The notes below the pieces were generated by a model that had not been told where the DNA came from, ran no database searches, and was given only the letters and a program-made list of their open reading frames with translations. DNA of 64,000 nucleotides from Flavobacterium zepuense (GTDB taxonomy: Bacteria; Bacteroidota; Bacteroidia; Flavobacteriales; Flavobacteriaceae), in NCBI RefSeq assembly GCF_007097145.1, contig NZ_VJVZ01000006.1, forward strand, positions 1 through 64,000, given 5' to 3'. Of the stretch, positions 56,901 to 64,000 are shown piece after piece (position 1 is the first letter of the stretch; each line of letters opens with the position of its first letter). Position numbers and translations under genes: made by a program.

Positions 56901-59055
56901 GCAGCTTTAACGGCCCGGCATGCAGGTTAAGCTTGTCAAGGTCGGCAATATCTACGTTTATTCTCACTTTGCCGTTAGGATACTTGCCGTTAAAGCCACC
57001 TTTAGCTGCAAGGTCAAAATCAAGGTTAGGGTCGTCCATATTGGCAGTAACATCAAAGTTACCGTTATTAATGCTGCCGTCTATATCCAGGTCGCGGTAG
57101 GTGTAGCTGTTGTACTCCGCCTTAACCAGTTTGCCCTTAAGGGATGCATTGGCAGTTTGCGGATCGAGCCCGGTGCCTTTAACCCTTGCTTTAATGGTTA
57201 TACTGCCAATAGAGTCGTTTTTAATAAGGCTGCCCACATCAAAGTTTGCAACGTCTACCAGGGCATCATATTTTTCATGACCTTTTCGGGTCTGGTCAAA
57301 TTTTGCGTTTATTTTGGCATTGCCATAGCTGCTTGATAGCACAAGGTTAGTGCTAAAATTATTTACCCTGCCTTTAAATGTGGCTTTCGCCGAAAAAATC
57401 GCCGGCAGTTTTATATTTTTCGGAAGCGTGCCCGGCGGCAAAAAGCTGTTGATATCCTTAGCTGTAGAACGCAGCTCGCGCACATTCATATCAAAGTAGG
57501 CGGTTTTAACATCGGGCAGGCCCTTAATGCGGCCGCTTGCAGCAAGCACAGTGGTGCCAATGCCGCGCACCTCAAGGTTATTTATCTGGATATCGCTAAC
57601 CCGGCCCTTAACATCGCCGTTTATAAACAGGCTGCCGTTGGGGTTGCCTTTAAACGGATTGGTATCGGCAAGTGTGGGCACAAACAGCAATACGTCTTTA
57701 AAGCCTATCTGGCTGTTATCAAGGCTGGCATCTACCGTAAGGCTGCCAATATCTTTGGTAACGGCATCTAACGAAGGGTAGGCTACCACAATTTTATCCT
57801 TAATAAGGGTTTGCGGGGTTTCTAAATATAGATCGTTCAGTTGTGCGCCTTTAGGACCGTAGAAAAAGTGAGTGCGCAGTTCCTGAACATCTACACCGCT
57901 TTTATCTTTAACTGAGAATTTACTGATATTACCCGAAATAGCATCAGGGCCATACGAAAAATCTTTCGCCTTAAGATTAAAGTTAGAGATATCAAGGTGT
58001 TTAAAATCAATGCCTTTAGCAACCGGTGCTGCGTTTTGATCATCGAATTTAAAGGCTATATCGCTTATATTGGCGTTATTGAGTTTAAACTTCCATTGTG
58101 CCTGTGCTACAGCTTTGGTTTCTTCGGGTAGTGCTTTTTGAACCTGTTTTTCAAACCTGCCAAAAGCCAGCTGGCCTTTAAGTCCGTTAAGCTCTATGCT
58201 TTCAAGGTCTATCAATTGTGTTTTAAGGTTAACCTCATTAACCTGTAGCAATAATTTTTTAAGGGTAAGGCCGGTATCAAGGCGGCTGCCTTCGTTATCA
58301 TACCCAACATCTATATTAGCTAACGATATTTCGCCAAGCTTTAATTTCAGGTCGGGCTGCTTAGAGGCTTCTTCGGCAGTTTCCTGGGTAGTCTCTGCAA
58401 TTTTTGCTATCATACCCTGCTTAAGCTGCACTTTAAGCCCGTCGAGTTTTATTTTCGGAATATCAAATTCCATTTTATCAAGGTCGAACTTTTTAAAACG
58501 CGTATCAAAATGGGAAATATTAGCGCTTAAATAGTTCTTAGAAATGTCGTCATCGTATTTTACGCGTATCCTGTCGAGGTTAATTTTATCAACCGAAATT
58601 TTCATCGGTGCCGATGTAGTGTCCTTAGGTTTGCCCGAATCGAACGCCTTAATTATGTAATCAAAGTTAAATACACCCTTGTCGTTTCTGCTTATCGTGG
58701 CGGTAATGCCTTCCAAACTCACCGAATTGATCTCTACTTCGCTACTCATAAGCTTGAAAAGGCTTATATCTACAGCCAGTTTTTCGCCTGCTAAAAGGGT
58801 ATCGCCCTGCTGGCTTTCAAAATAAACATCTTCTAATATTACCTTTTTAGGCAGGCCTATCTCAATTTTGCCAATGCTTACATTAGTGCCTATTTTTTTT
58901 TCAAGGTAGCTGACAGCCTTATCTTTAACAATATTCTGTACATACGGTATCTGCAACAACAGTACTATAAGCAGGAACAATGCAATTACAGATCCTACTG
59001 TCCATAGGAAGATTTTAAGGCTTTTGCGGAGGTATTTTTTTAGTTTTGCGTTCAT
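53920..59055 (-). CDS. tamB: TamB-like translocation/assembly module protein
   Basis: A 1711-residue envelope protein. One N-terminal membrane helix (about residues 14-34) anchors it in the inner membrane. A very long beta-rich periplasmic region (AsmA-like start; repeated strand-loop patterns) forms the lipid groove of the TamB/bridge-like family. The C-terminal TamB domain has LKINGELLKPELTFDIVLPDGN near 1484 and ends in a charged Lys/Arg/Gln-rich tail. It is longer than E. coli TamB (about 1260). Together with tamL, whose frame it overlaps by 17 bp, it would move phospholipids or assist outer-membrane assembly. Confidence 0.9.
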   Translation of the reverse strand: MNAKLKKYLRKSLKIFLWTVGSVIALFLLIVLLLQIPYVQNIVKDKAVSYLEKKIGTNVSIGKIEIGLPKKVILEDVYFESQQGDTLLAGEKLAVDISLFKLMSSEVEINSVSLEGITATISRNDKGVFNFDYIIKAFDSGKPKDTTSAPMKISVDKINLDRIRVKYDDDISKNYLSANISHFDTRFKKFDLDKMEFDIPKIKLDGLKVQLKQGMIAKIAETTQETAEEASKQPDLKLKLGEISLANIDVGYDNEGSRLDTGLTLKKLLLQVNEVNLKTQLIDLESIELNGLKGQLAFGRFEKQVQKALPEETKAVAQAQWKFKLNNANISDIAFKFDDQNAAPVAKGIDFKHLDISNFNLKAKDFSYGPDAISGNISKFSVKDKSGVDVQELRTHFFYGPKGAQLNDLYLETPQTLIKDKIVVAYPSLDAVTKDIGSLTVDASLDNSQIGFKDVLLFVPTLADTNPFKGNPNGSLFINGDVKGRVSDIQINNLEVRGIGTTVLAASGRIKGLPDVKTAYFDMNVRELRSTAKDINSFLPPGTLPKNIKLPAIFSAKATFKGRVNNFSTNLVLSSSYGNAKINAKFDQTRKGHEKYDALVDVANFDVGSLIKNDSIGSITIKARVKGTGLDPQTANASLKGKLVKAEYNSYTYRDLDIDGSINNGNFDVTANMDDPNLDFDLAAKGGFNGKYPNGKVRINVDIADLDKLNLHAGPLKLRGNVDADITDANPDNLNGSISLHHFMFANDKEEFAADSVNVVAVTTADSSSIKLKSQFAHANIRGKYKLTQLGTALSNTISKYYNTATATAATEPKKTVTSPQQVDFDIRIDNDPIIAKLVPQITRLEPITINGSYNSEGDSLVVNAAIPRVVYGANTISGIVINAEARDTALVYNVRIEGVENEQFQLAQTSLTGDVKDNVITYKLEIDDKKQKQQYMLAGQLKSVNGNTEVVLDPDGLMLNYDAWTIAQDNLLRFGKDGLYAGNFEMSNDGGSIKLQSESETPNAPLNVELNNFQIETLTNAVQKEEVKFKGTINGMANVKDLTTSPVFVSDLTITNFAVSKDTVGDIKIKVNNEIANTYTAEVAITGNGNQVNLDGNYNTEGSSFDMDLNIEKINIASVQAFTFGAVIDGKGFLNGKFKVTGTTTDPNVTGNLKFNNVEARVTQLNSLFKGMNDNIAFTDSGIEMNNFKIQDEKNNLLTVDGSIATTDYKSFGFNMNVTAQNFRAVNSKATDNDFYYGDLFIDADLNIKGTMESPVVNGDLKINDDTKFTVVLPQQDPGIADREGIVEFIDEDNVEMQQRIKIEETVNSAALTGVDVSVNIEIVKEAELNLVIDKGNGDFLQLKGEAQLTGGIDPSGKTTLTGRYEFSEGSYQMTFNFLKRKFDIQEGSYILWTGEPTQADVNITAVYKTETSPIDLLDNQLAGISQSERNTYKQKIPFNTLLKINGELLKPELTFDIVLPDGNYNVSTNIINNTNAKLDQLRQQPSELNKQVFALLLLNRFIGENPFSSEAGGTSGESLARQSVSKILSQQLNNLAADLISGVELNFDLESTDDYTTGEQENRTDLNVGISKRLLNDRLNVTVGSSFGLEGQQANEETTNIAGDVSVEYQLTQDGRYLVRAYRKNEYQVALQGQVIETGVAFVITMDYNKFRELFHRSAEEKAMRQREQERKDRAKAQRRQERLEANKEKQTGDTEQDLPPNSTDDDKD

Positions 59056-59228
59056 TCATGCTAAAAATAGACATAAATTAAACAGTACCCTTTTAAAGTT
59101 TTGCTAAAAAAAGTTACAAAATAGTGTGCGGATCCTATGATACATTGTACTTTCGGTTCTAAAATGATAATAAAATCCTAACAGTGTGTATGGTATTAAT
59201 TGGTAATTTTATGGCTTAATGATGTACT

Positions 59229-61244
59229 ATGCACCAACCTACAACCACTACCATAACAACTACCACTTTATATACTGACAGGGACATTAGCTGGGTTTCA
59301 TTTAATGAGAGGGTGCTTTTAGAAGCATCGGGTAAAAGCGTACCGCTTTTAGAGAAGATTAAATTTCTTGCCATATACTCGTCCAACCTTGATGAGTTTT
59401 ATCGTGTACGTATACCGGCATTAACAGTTTTAAAGAAACTGTCGGTTAAAAAGGACGGTACCAAGAAAGTTTACCGCGAAAAATTAGCCCAGTTGGGAGA
59501 TATAATATTCAGCCAACAACAGCAGTTTGGCACCGTCCTTACCCAAGAAATTTTACCGGAACTTGAAATGCAAAATGTAGAGGTACTGTACAACAAGCCT
59601 ATACCACAAGCGCTTTTGCCACAGGTTGGTCATTACTTTTACAGTAACATACTGGCTTATATTAAGGTGCTGGAGCTTACGGGCGAAACTTCATTTTTTA
59701 CTGAGAATAACAAGCTATACCTATTTGTTGATGTCAACAATGATGAAGAGCAGCACCAGTATATAGTAAACATCCCGTCGGATGAAATGCCCCGCTTTTA
59801 CTCGCTTAACCATGATGGTAAACAGTATGTAATTTTTATAGATGACATTATAAAACTGCACCTTTCGGCAATATTTAAAGGGCAGGAAATTAAAGGTGCC
59901 TATAGCGTAAAGATTACCCGCGATGCCGCCCTTGAATTTGATGATGAGTATGATGAAGACCTGGCGCAGGAAATGGAGAAAAAGATAGCCAAGCGCGATT
60001 TTGGCCTGGCTACACGCCTGTTGTATGATGGCAATTTATCCGAAGAATATTTAAAAAGGCTTACCAGGGCACTAAAACTACGGGGAGCAATTATTATGAA
60101 GGGTGGACGCTACCATAATTTAAAAGACCTGGCATCGTTGCCTGTGCATAACGCGTCTTTAGAAAATACTAAGTGGCCTGCGCTGCCGTGTACCATTACC
60201 CAGCCATTTTTACTGGATAAAGTTGCGCATGAGGATATCCTTATCCACACGCCATACCAATCGTACGATACGGTACTTCGCTTTTTTAATGAGGCTGCGG
60301 TTAACCCTGATGCTGAAGAAATTTTTGTAACGCTCTACAGGGTTGCTGAGGATTCCCGTATTGGAAATGCCCTTATAAGTGCTGCCGCCAACGGTAAAAA
60401 AGTTACTGTTATTATAGAGCTTAAAGCCCGTTTTGATGAAACTAACAATATTAAATGGACTAAAAAACTGCGTGAAGCAGGCGTAACCATACTGCATAGC
60501 GTACCATCGCTTAAGGTGCATGCTAAAATTGCGCTTGTAAAATTCAGGGAGGGGTATGAGGTAAAGAAGCTGGGTTTGCTGGCTACCGGAAATTTAAATG
60601 AAGGCACAGCACGTTTTTATACCGATTATATTTTGCTTACTGCCCACCAGGGCATGCTGGCCGAACTGGAGCAGGTGTTTGCATTTTTATCTAAGAAGAA
60701 AAAGTCGGAACCCGAGGATCATTACGATTTTAAACATCTTTTAGTAGCACAGTTTAACCTGCTGGATAAGTTTACAGCGCTAATTGACCGCGAAATTTCT
60801 AATGCCAAGAGTGGGCTGCCTGCTGTAATAACCATAAAGCTAAACAATCTTGAAGAAACCGGTATGATAGATTCGCTGTACCGTGCTGCCGCTGCCGGCG
60901 TAAAGGTAAAGTTAATTGTACGTGGTATTTGCAGGCTGGTGCCCGATGCAAGCCCTAACATAACTGTTACGCGTATTGTAGATCGCTACCTGGAGCATGG
61001 CAGAGTGTTTATTTTTGATAACAATGGAAATGAAGAGGTGTATTTAGGATCGGCGGACTGGATGAGCCGTAATATTTACAGGCGTATTGAGGTGTGTTTC
61101 CCTATTTATGATGAAGCCATTAAAAATGAACTGCGGCAGATCATTACCATTCAGCTGGCTGATGTTTACGATCCTGTAACCGGTGGGGGAGAAGATACAC
61201 GATCGCAGCAAAAAATATATAACTATTTAAGCAGCAAAGCTTAG
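59229..61244 (+). CDS. ppk1: Polyphosphate kinase 1
   Basis: A 671-residue polyphosphate kinase. Start at ATG 59229 with a Thr-rich leader; the N-domain block DISWVSFNERVLLEA near 20 and FLAIYSSNLDEFYRVRIPAL near 46 are typical. The catalytic core has phospholipase-D-like repeats with LKVHAKIALVKF (catalytic His near 429) and RIGNALISAAANGKKVTVIIELKARFDE. It makes polyphosphate from ATP. The 3' end overlaps the stop of the convergent outer-membrane protein gene by 4 bp. Confidence 0.94.
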   Translation: MHQPTTTTITTTTLYTDRDISWVSFNERVLLEASGKSVPLLEKIKFLAIYSSNLDEFYRVRIPALTVLKKLSVKKDGTKKVYREKLAQLGDIIFSQQQQFGTVLTQEILPELEMQNVEVLYNKPIPQALLPQVGHYFYSNILAYIKVLELTGETSFFTENNKLYLFVDVNNDEEQHQYIVNIPSDEMPRFYSLNHDGKQYVIFIDDIIKLHLSAIFKGQEIKGAYSVKITRDAALEFDDEYDEDLAQEMEKKIAKRDFGLATRLLYDGNLSEEYLKRLTRALKLRGAIIMKGGRYHNLKDLASLPVHNASLENTKWPALPCTITQPFLLDKVAHEDILIHTPYQSYDTVLRFFNEAAVNPDAEEIFVTLYRVAEDSRIGNALISAAANGKKVTVIIELKARFDETNNIKWTKKLREAGVTILHSVPSLKVHAKIALVKFREGYEVKKLGLLATGNLNEGTARFYTDYILLTAHQGMLAELEQVFAFLSKKKKSEPEDHYDFKHLLVAQFNLLDKFTALIDREISNAKSGLPAVITIKLNNLEETGMIDSLYRAAAAGVKVKLIVRGICRLVPDASPNITVTRIVDRYLEHGRVFIFDNNGNEEVYLGSADWMSRNIYRRIEVCFPIYDEAIKNELRQIITIQLADVYDPVTGGGEDTRSQQKIYNYLSSKA

Positions 61245-61981
61245 ATCCTGAAAGCCAGCCCTAACAAGCCAAAATAACGGTGGGTATCATCCTGCTGCGT
61301 AAGCTCATATCCCGCCGAGATCTCAGCCTGCAGGTCGTTGGTTATTAAATACATTAACCCGCCATCCACCCAATGTTCCGGTTTTGCAATGCCGGATATA
61401 TAGCCGTAACTTTCTATAAAGCATTCCAGTTTTTGGGAGAGTTTGTATTTGGGCGAAACAGTGTAAAAAAATTGTGCTTCAGGGTTGTTGCCATCCCAAA
61501 TAGCACCAAAGTTGGTACCAATACCAATTTTATCTGATATTTTATTTTTAAGCAACAGCCTTATATTTGGCGCAACGTAATTGGCTTTCCAGCTATTGGA
61601 AGCCAATTTTGGGAACGATGCCTGTATAGAGAGCGCTGCATCGGGCAGGAGTTTTTTGCCATCCCATAACTTAATTTTTAACCCGAATTTTAAGGGTTGC
61701 AGGCCTGATGTGGTGCTATCGGGCGTTTTGTCATAAACAAAATCGGTTACCATAATAATTTCCACATTTTGATTAATGCCAAACTTCCAGTTGGTTGAGG
61801 GTAATATAAGGCTCTGTTTATTTTCGCCGTTATCCTGGACGGTAAAACGGTTCTCCATCTGAAAATGCCCCGGCGGTGCTACCGATGGGTTTTCGTATTG
61901 GTCGGGTGCGGTTTCTATCTCATCCTGAGCATAGCCGGATAGCACGTAAAATAACACCGATAGTAATAGAAGTTTTTTCAT
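61241..61981 (-). CDS. Outer-membrane beta-barrel protein, MetA-pathway-type, copy 1
   Basis: A 246-residue protein with a signal peptide (cut after SGYAQ near 19). The body alternates strands and ends LGLAFRI, the C-terminal aromatic-plus pattern of outer-membrane barrels. Blocks such as QNVEIIMVTDFVYDK, KIKLWDGKKLLPDAALSIQASFPKLASNSWKANYVAPNIRLLLKNKISDKIGI and EHWVDGGLMYLITNDLQAEISAGYEL match its upstream neighbour, so they are paralogs. I relate them to the PF13557-type MetA-pathway barrels by recollection. Role unknown. Confidence 0.83.
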   Translation of the reverse strand: MKKLLLLSVLFYVLSGYAQDEIETAPDQYENPSVAPPGHFQMENRFTVQDNGENKQSLILPSTNWKFGINQNVEIIMVTDFVYDKTPDSTTSGLQPLKFGLKIKLWDGKKLLPDAALSIQASFPKLASNSWKANYVAPNIRLLLKNKISDKIGIGTNFGAIWDGNNPEAQFFYTVSPKYKLSQKLECFIESYGYISGIAKPEHWVDGGLMYLITNDLQAEISAGYELTQQDDTHRYFGLLGLAFRI

Positions 61982-61990
61982 GCAGTATGG

Positions 61991-62740
61991 TTAAATCCTG
62001 AATGAAAATCCAAGGGATTCGTAATAACTATGAAAATGGTTATGGCTTGTAAGTTCGTAACCGCCGGAAATATCTATCTGTATATTTTTGGTAATAAGAT
62101 ATTTAAATCCGCCATCAACCCAGTGGGTGGCATGCTGCTGTTGTGGCAGGTAGCCATAAGCTTCAGCGTATGCCGAAAACTCATCATTAAGTTTAAAGTT
62201 GGGGGATAATGTATACTCAAAAATGGGATTGGGAGAGGTGCCGTCCCAGTCGGCGCTCAGGTTATACCCCAGGTCTATAGCATCGGTAATCATATTTTGA
62301 AAAAGAAAACGAATTTCCGGTGCCACATAGTCAACCGCAAGGTCTTTGCTGGCAACTTTGGGCAATTTCATAGTTACAATTACAGATGTTTCCGGTATAA
62401 TACCCTGCTCTTTCCATAAATTTACTTTCAGGCCAATATCAATCGGTTCAAGACCCTGTGCCAGGCTATCGCCATATTTATTGAATTCAAACTCGGTTAT
62501 CAATCGTAGCTCAAGCCTGTCGTTAACACCATATTTCCAAAGAGTTTCAGGCAAAATCAATTCGCGGCCATTGCGTTCTGCCTGCCGGTGTGTAAACCCG
62601 CTTTCCGACTGAAATCTACCTTTTGGTACTGTTGCTACAGTCTCCGTCTGATCCGGCCTGTCGGTCTCAATGGGTTCATCCTGTGCAAAGGCAGCAGAGG
62701 GGCTAAACATCAGTAAAATTAGCGCAAAACGGATTTTCAT
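61991..62740 (-). CDS. Outer-membrane beta-barrel protein, MetA-pathway-type, copy 2
   Basis: A 249-residue paralog of the previous gene, 9 bp upstream of it and therefore co-transcribed. Signal peptide cut after AFAQ near 19, then ETDRPDQTETVATVPKGRFQSESGFT, a recognisable barrel-family start (the acidic ETDRPDQTE element). Body shares KVNLWKEQGIIPETSVIVTMKLPKVASKDLAVDYVAPEIRFLFQN and THWVDGGFKYLITKNIQIDISGGYEL with copy 1, ending LGFSFRI. Small-molecule transport or adhesion are possible; ppk1 neighbourhood gives no clue. Confidence 0.84.
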   Translation of the reverse strand: MKIRFALILLMFSPSAAFAQDEPIETDRPDQTETVATVPKGRFQSESGFTHRQAERNGRELILPETLWKYGVNDRLELRLITEFEFNKYGDSLAQGLEPIDIGLKVNLWKEQGIIPETSVIVTMKLPKVASKDLAVDYVAPEIRFLFQNMITDAIDLGYNLSADWDGTSPNPIFEYTLSPNFKLNDEFSAYAEAYGYLPQQQHATHWVDGGFKYLITKNIQIDISGGYELTSHNHFHSYYESLGFSFRI

Positions 62741-62897
62741 AAGGTTGGTTTGTGTTAATAAAAGTACTTTCTAAAAATCGAATTTTACCCAAAGTTTTGT
62801 GAAATCTAATATGTATACTCTTTCTTAAGATTGCCTTAAACAGAAGCGTTGTATTCAATTTGACCCATAAACCTGCGTTAATTTTGTATTAAATTTA

Positions 62898-64000
62898 ATG
62901 AATATGAAACTTGGCAAATCGGTTGCACTTAGCGTTACATTTTCTAAAAGGCTGAGCCTGATCTTTAATTTTTGTAGAGGGTTTATCCTGTTGTCATTGC
63001 TGTTAAGGCTTGCTTTTTTTGTATGGCAGTATAACGAAGTATCCTGGAATCCGCTTAGCCTTATCGGAACACTTATAACGGGATTTGTTTTCGACATAGG
63101 CGTATGCAGCTTTATAGTTATGCCCGCATTACTGTATATTTTAGTTATGCCTAATAAATTTATAGGTTCACTGGTCGATAAAATCCTAACCTACTTTTTC
63201 TTTACACTTACTGTATTTATATTGGTGCTTACTTTTTTTGCCGAAGTTACATTTTGGGAAGAATTTCGTACCCGCTTTAACTTTATTGCGGTAGATTACC
63301 TTATTTACACACATGAGGTGGTTAGTAATATACAGGAATCGTACCCCTTACCGCTACTTATTGGTGGGGTACTTGCCATTACAGGAGTAATAGTTTATGT
63401 ATTTATTAGACAACAAATTTTTAGCCAAACTTTTACATCAACAATATCATTTAAACAAAGAGCAGCCGTTGTTGGGGTAGGTGTTGCTGTGGCGGTACTG
63501 TTTTCTGTCTTTATTAACAATACTGATGCTGAATGGTCTGCCAATCGTTACAACAATGAGATATCTAAAGCAGGTATCTATTCTTTTTTTGCTGAGTTCA
63601 GGAACAATCGTATGGATTATGCTGATTTTTATACCACCATTAAAAATCCACAGGCCTTTGCACTTGCACGACAAAATGTAAAGGAAACCAATAGCAAATT
63701 TGAGAAATCTGATTACTCAATTATAAGAGATATTACATCGGCCGGATCTGAAACTAAACCCAATGTAGTTTTTATATTGATGGAAAGCATGAGTGCATCG
63801 TTTATGAAAGAATTTGGCAACGAGAAAGCCATTACTCCTTATATGGATAACTTAGCACAGAATAGTATATTATTTTCTAATCTGTATGCTACGGGTACAC
63901 GTACTGTGCGTGGTATGGAAGCCGTAACGCTTTGCATACCGCCAACACCGGGCCAAAGTATTGTTAAGCGCCCTAATAACCATGGGTTGTTTACAGTAGC
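62898..64000 (+). CDS. LTA-synthase-like membrane phosphotransferase/sulfatase, 3' partial
   Basis: The frame opens at ATG 62898 and is still open at the window end (367 codons visible). About five membrane helices lie between residues 20 and 185 (for example FILLSLLLRLAFFVWQY). The extracytoplasmic domain then begins (about residue 275) with PNVVFILMESMSASFM, where the metal-binding Glu is in LMESM, and the nucleophile Thr in TGTRTVRGMEAV near 336. This is the LtaS/alkaline-phosphatase-superfamily layout. In Gram-negative bacteria relatives often transfer phosphoglycerol or phosphoethanolamine to envelope glycans. Product is open. A second ATG at 62904 is the alternative start. Confidence 0.88.
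   Translation, partial: MNMKLGKSVALSVTFSKRLSLIFNFCRGFILLSLLLRLAFFVWQYNEVSWNPLSLIGTLITGFVFDIGVCSFIVMPALLYILVMPNKFIGSLVDKILTYFFFTLTVFILVLTFFAEVTFWEEFRTRFNFIAVDYLIYTHEVVSNIQESYPLPLLIGGVLAITGVIVYVFIRQQIFSQTFTSTISFKQRAAVVGVGVAVAVLFSVFINNTDAEWSANRYNNEISKAGIYSFFAEFRNNRMDYADFYTTIKNPQAFALARQNVKETNSKFEKSDYSIIRDITSAGSETKPNVVFILMESMSASFMKEFGNEKAITPYMDNLAQNSILFSNLYATGTRTVRGMEAVTLCIPPTPGQSIVKRPNNHGLFTV

Noticed and set aside
1..64000. CRISPR arrays, rRNA operons and insertion sequences
   Set aside because: No regularly spaced repeats, no rRNA motifs and no transposase genes with inverted repeats were seen on either strand.

Overview
The window comes from a member of the Bacteroidota, most likely a Flavobacterium or close relative in the Flavobacteriaceae. 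The support is the Bacteroidetes-type conjugation genes (traF, G, I, J, K, M, N), repeated TAnnTTTG promoter -7 boxes, scarce Shine-Dalgarno sequences, the TamL/TamB pair, and an AT-rich chromosome coding for typical flavobacterial proteins. No species can be named from the sequence alone.

Positions 1 to about 17,650 are the right-hand part of an integrative and conjugative element (ICE). It is visibly GC-richer than the DNA that follows. It runs left to right as one long plus-strand array: a SNF2-type helicase cut by the window edge, TraF, the VirB4-like ATPase TraG, an unknown protein, a TraI, another unknown, two more secreted TraI-like paralogs, the TraJ channel, TraK, a TraL-position protein, TraM and TraN. 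Next come two related DUF3945-like proteins, a cluster of three small DNA-binding proteins, and a minus-strand tyrosine integrase. The integrase lies beside the 3' end of tRNA-Ser(UGA), the probable attachment site. Relaxase, coupling protein and TraE are not visible and would lie to the left.

From 17.9 to 24.7 kb a minus-strand run looks like one operon: tpx, dgkA, ftsK, lolA-like, lptF/G-like and ribB. ribB carries a degenerate GTP-cyclohydrolase-like tail. From 24.7 to 28.3 kb lie a heavy-metal-domain membrane protein, an AraC regulator with its own CxxC metal-domain start, a lipoprotein esterase, and an antioxidant operon (peroxiredoxin, thioredoxin, small protein). From 28.5 to 38.6 kb are an amino-acid permease, an HD protein, DinB-like and VOC proteins, an S15-type hydrolase, a DnaJ-domain membrane protein, two AT-rich unknowns and uvrA.

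From 38.7 to 48.9 kb are a very AT-rich AlbA_2/Schlafen-type gene (probably acquired), DUF7660-like and YdeI-like proteins, an ECF sigma factor followed by a 47-residue gene, an endonuclease III without iron-sulfur cysteines, bcp, a PAS-LuxR regulator, lipoproteins, a large conserved unknown, an MBL phosphodiesterase and stress-type small proteins. From 49 to 64 kb are YihY, NDH-2, the tamL-tamB envelope pair, ppk1, two paralogous outer-membrane proteins and the start of an LTA-synthase-like phosphotransferase that runs off the window.

I found no CRISPR array, rRNA or insertion sequence. The strongest leads are the ICE with its triplicated TraI family and DUF3945-like pair, the metal-domain AraC fusion and its neighbour, and the 47-residue gene behind the ECF sigma factor. 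None is proven to be a new system.
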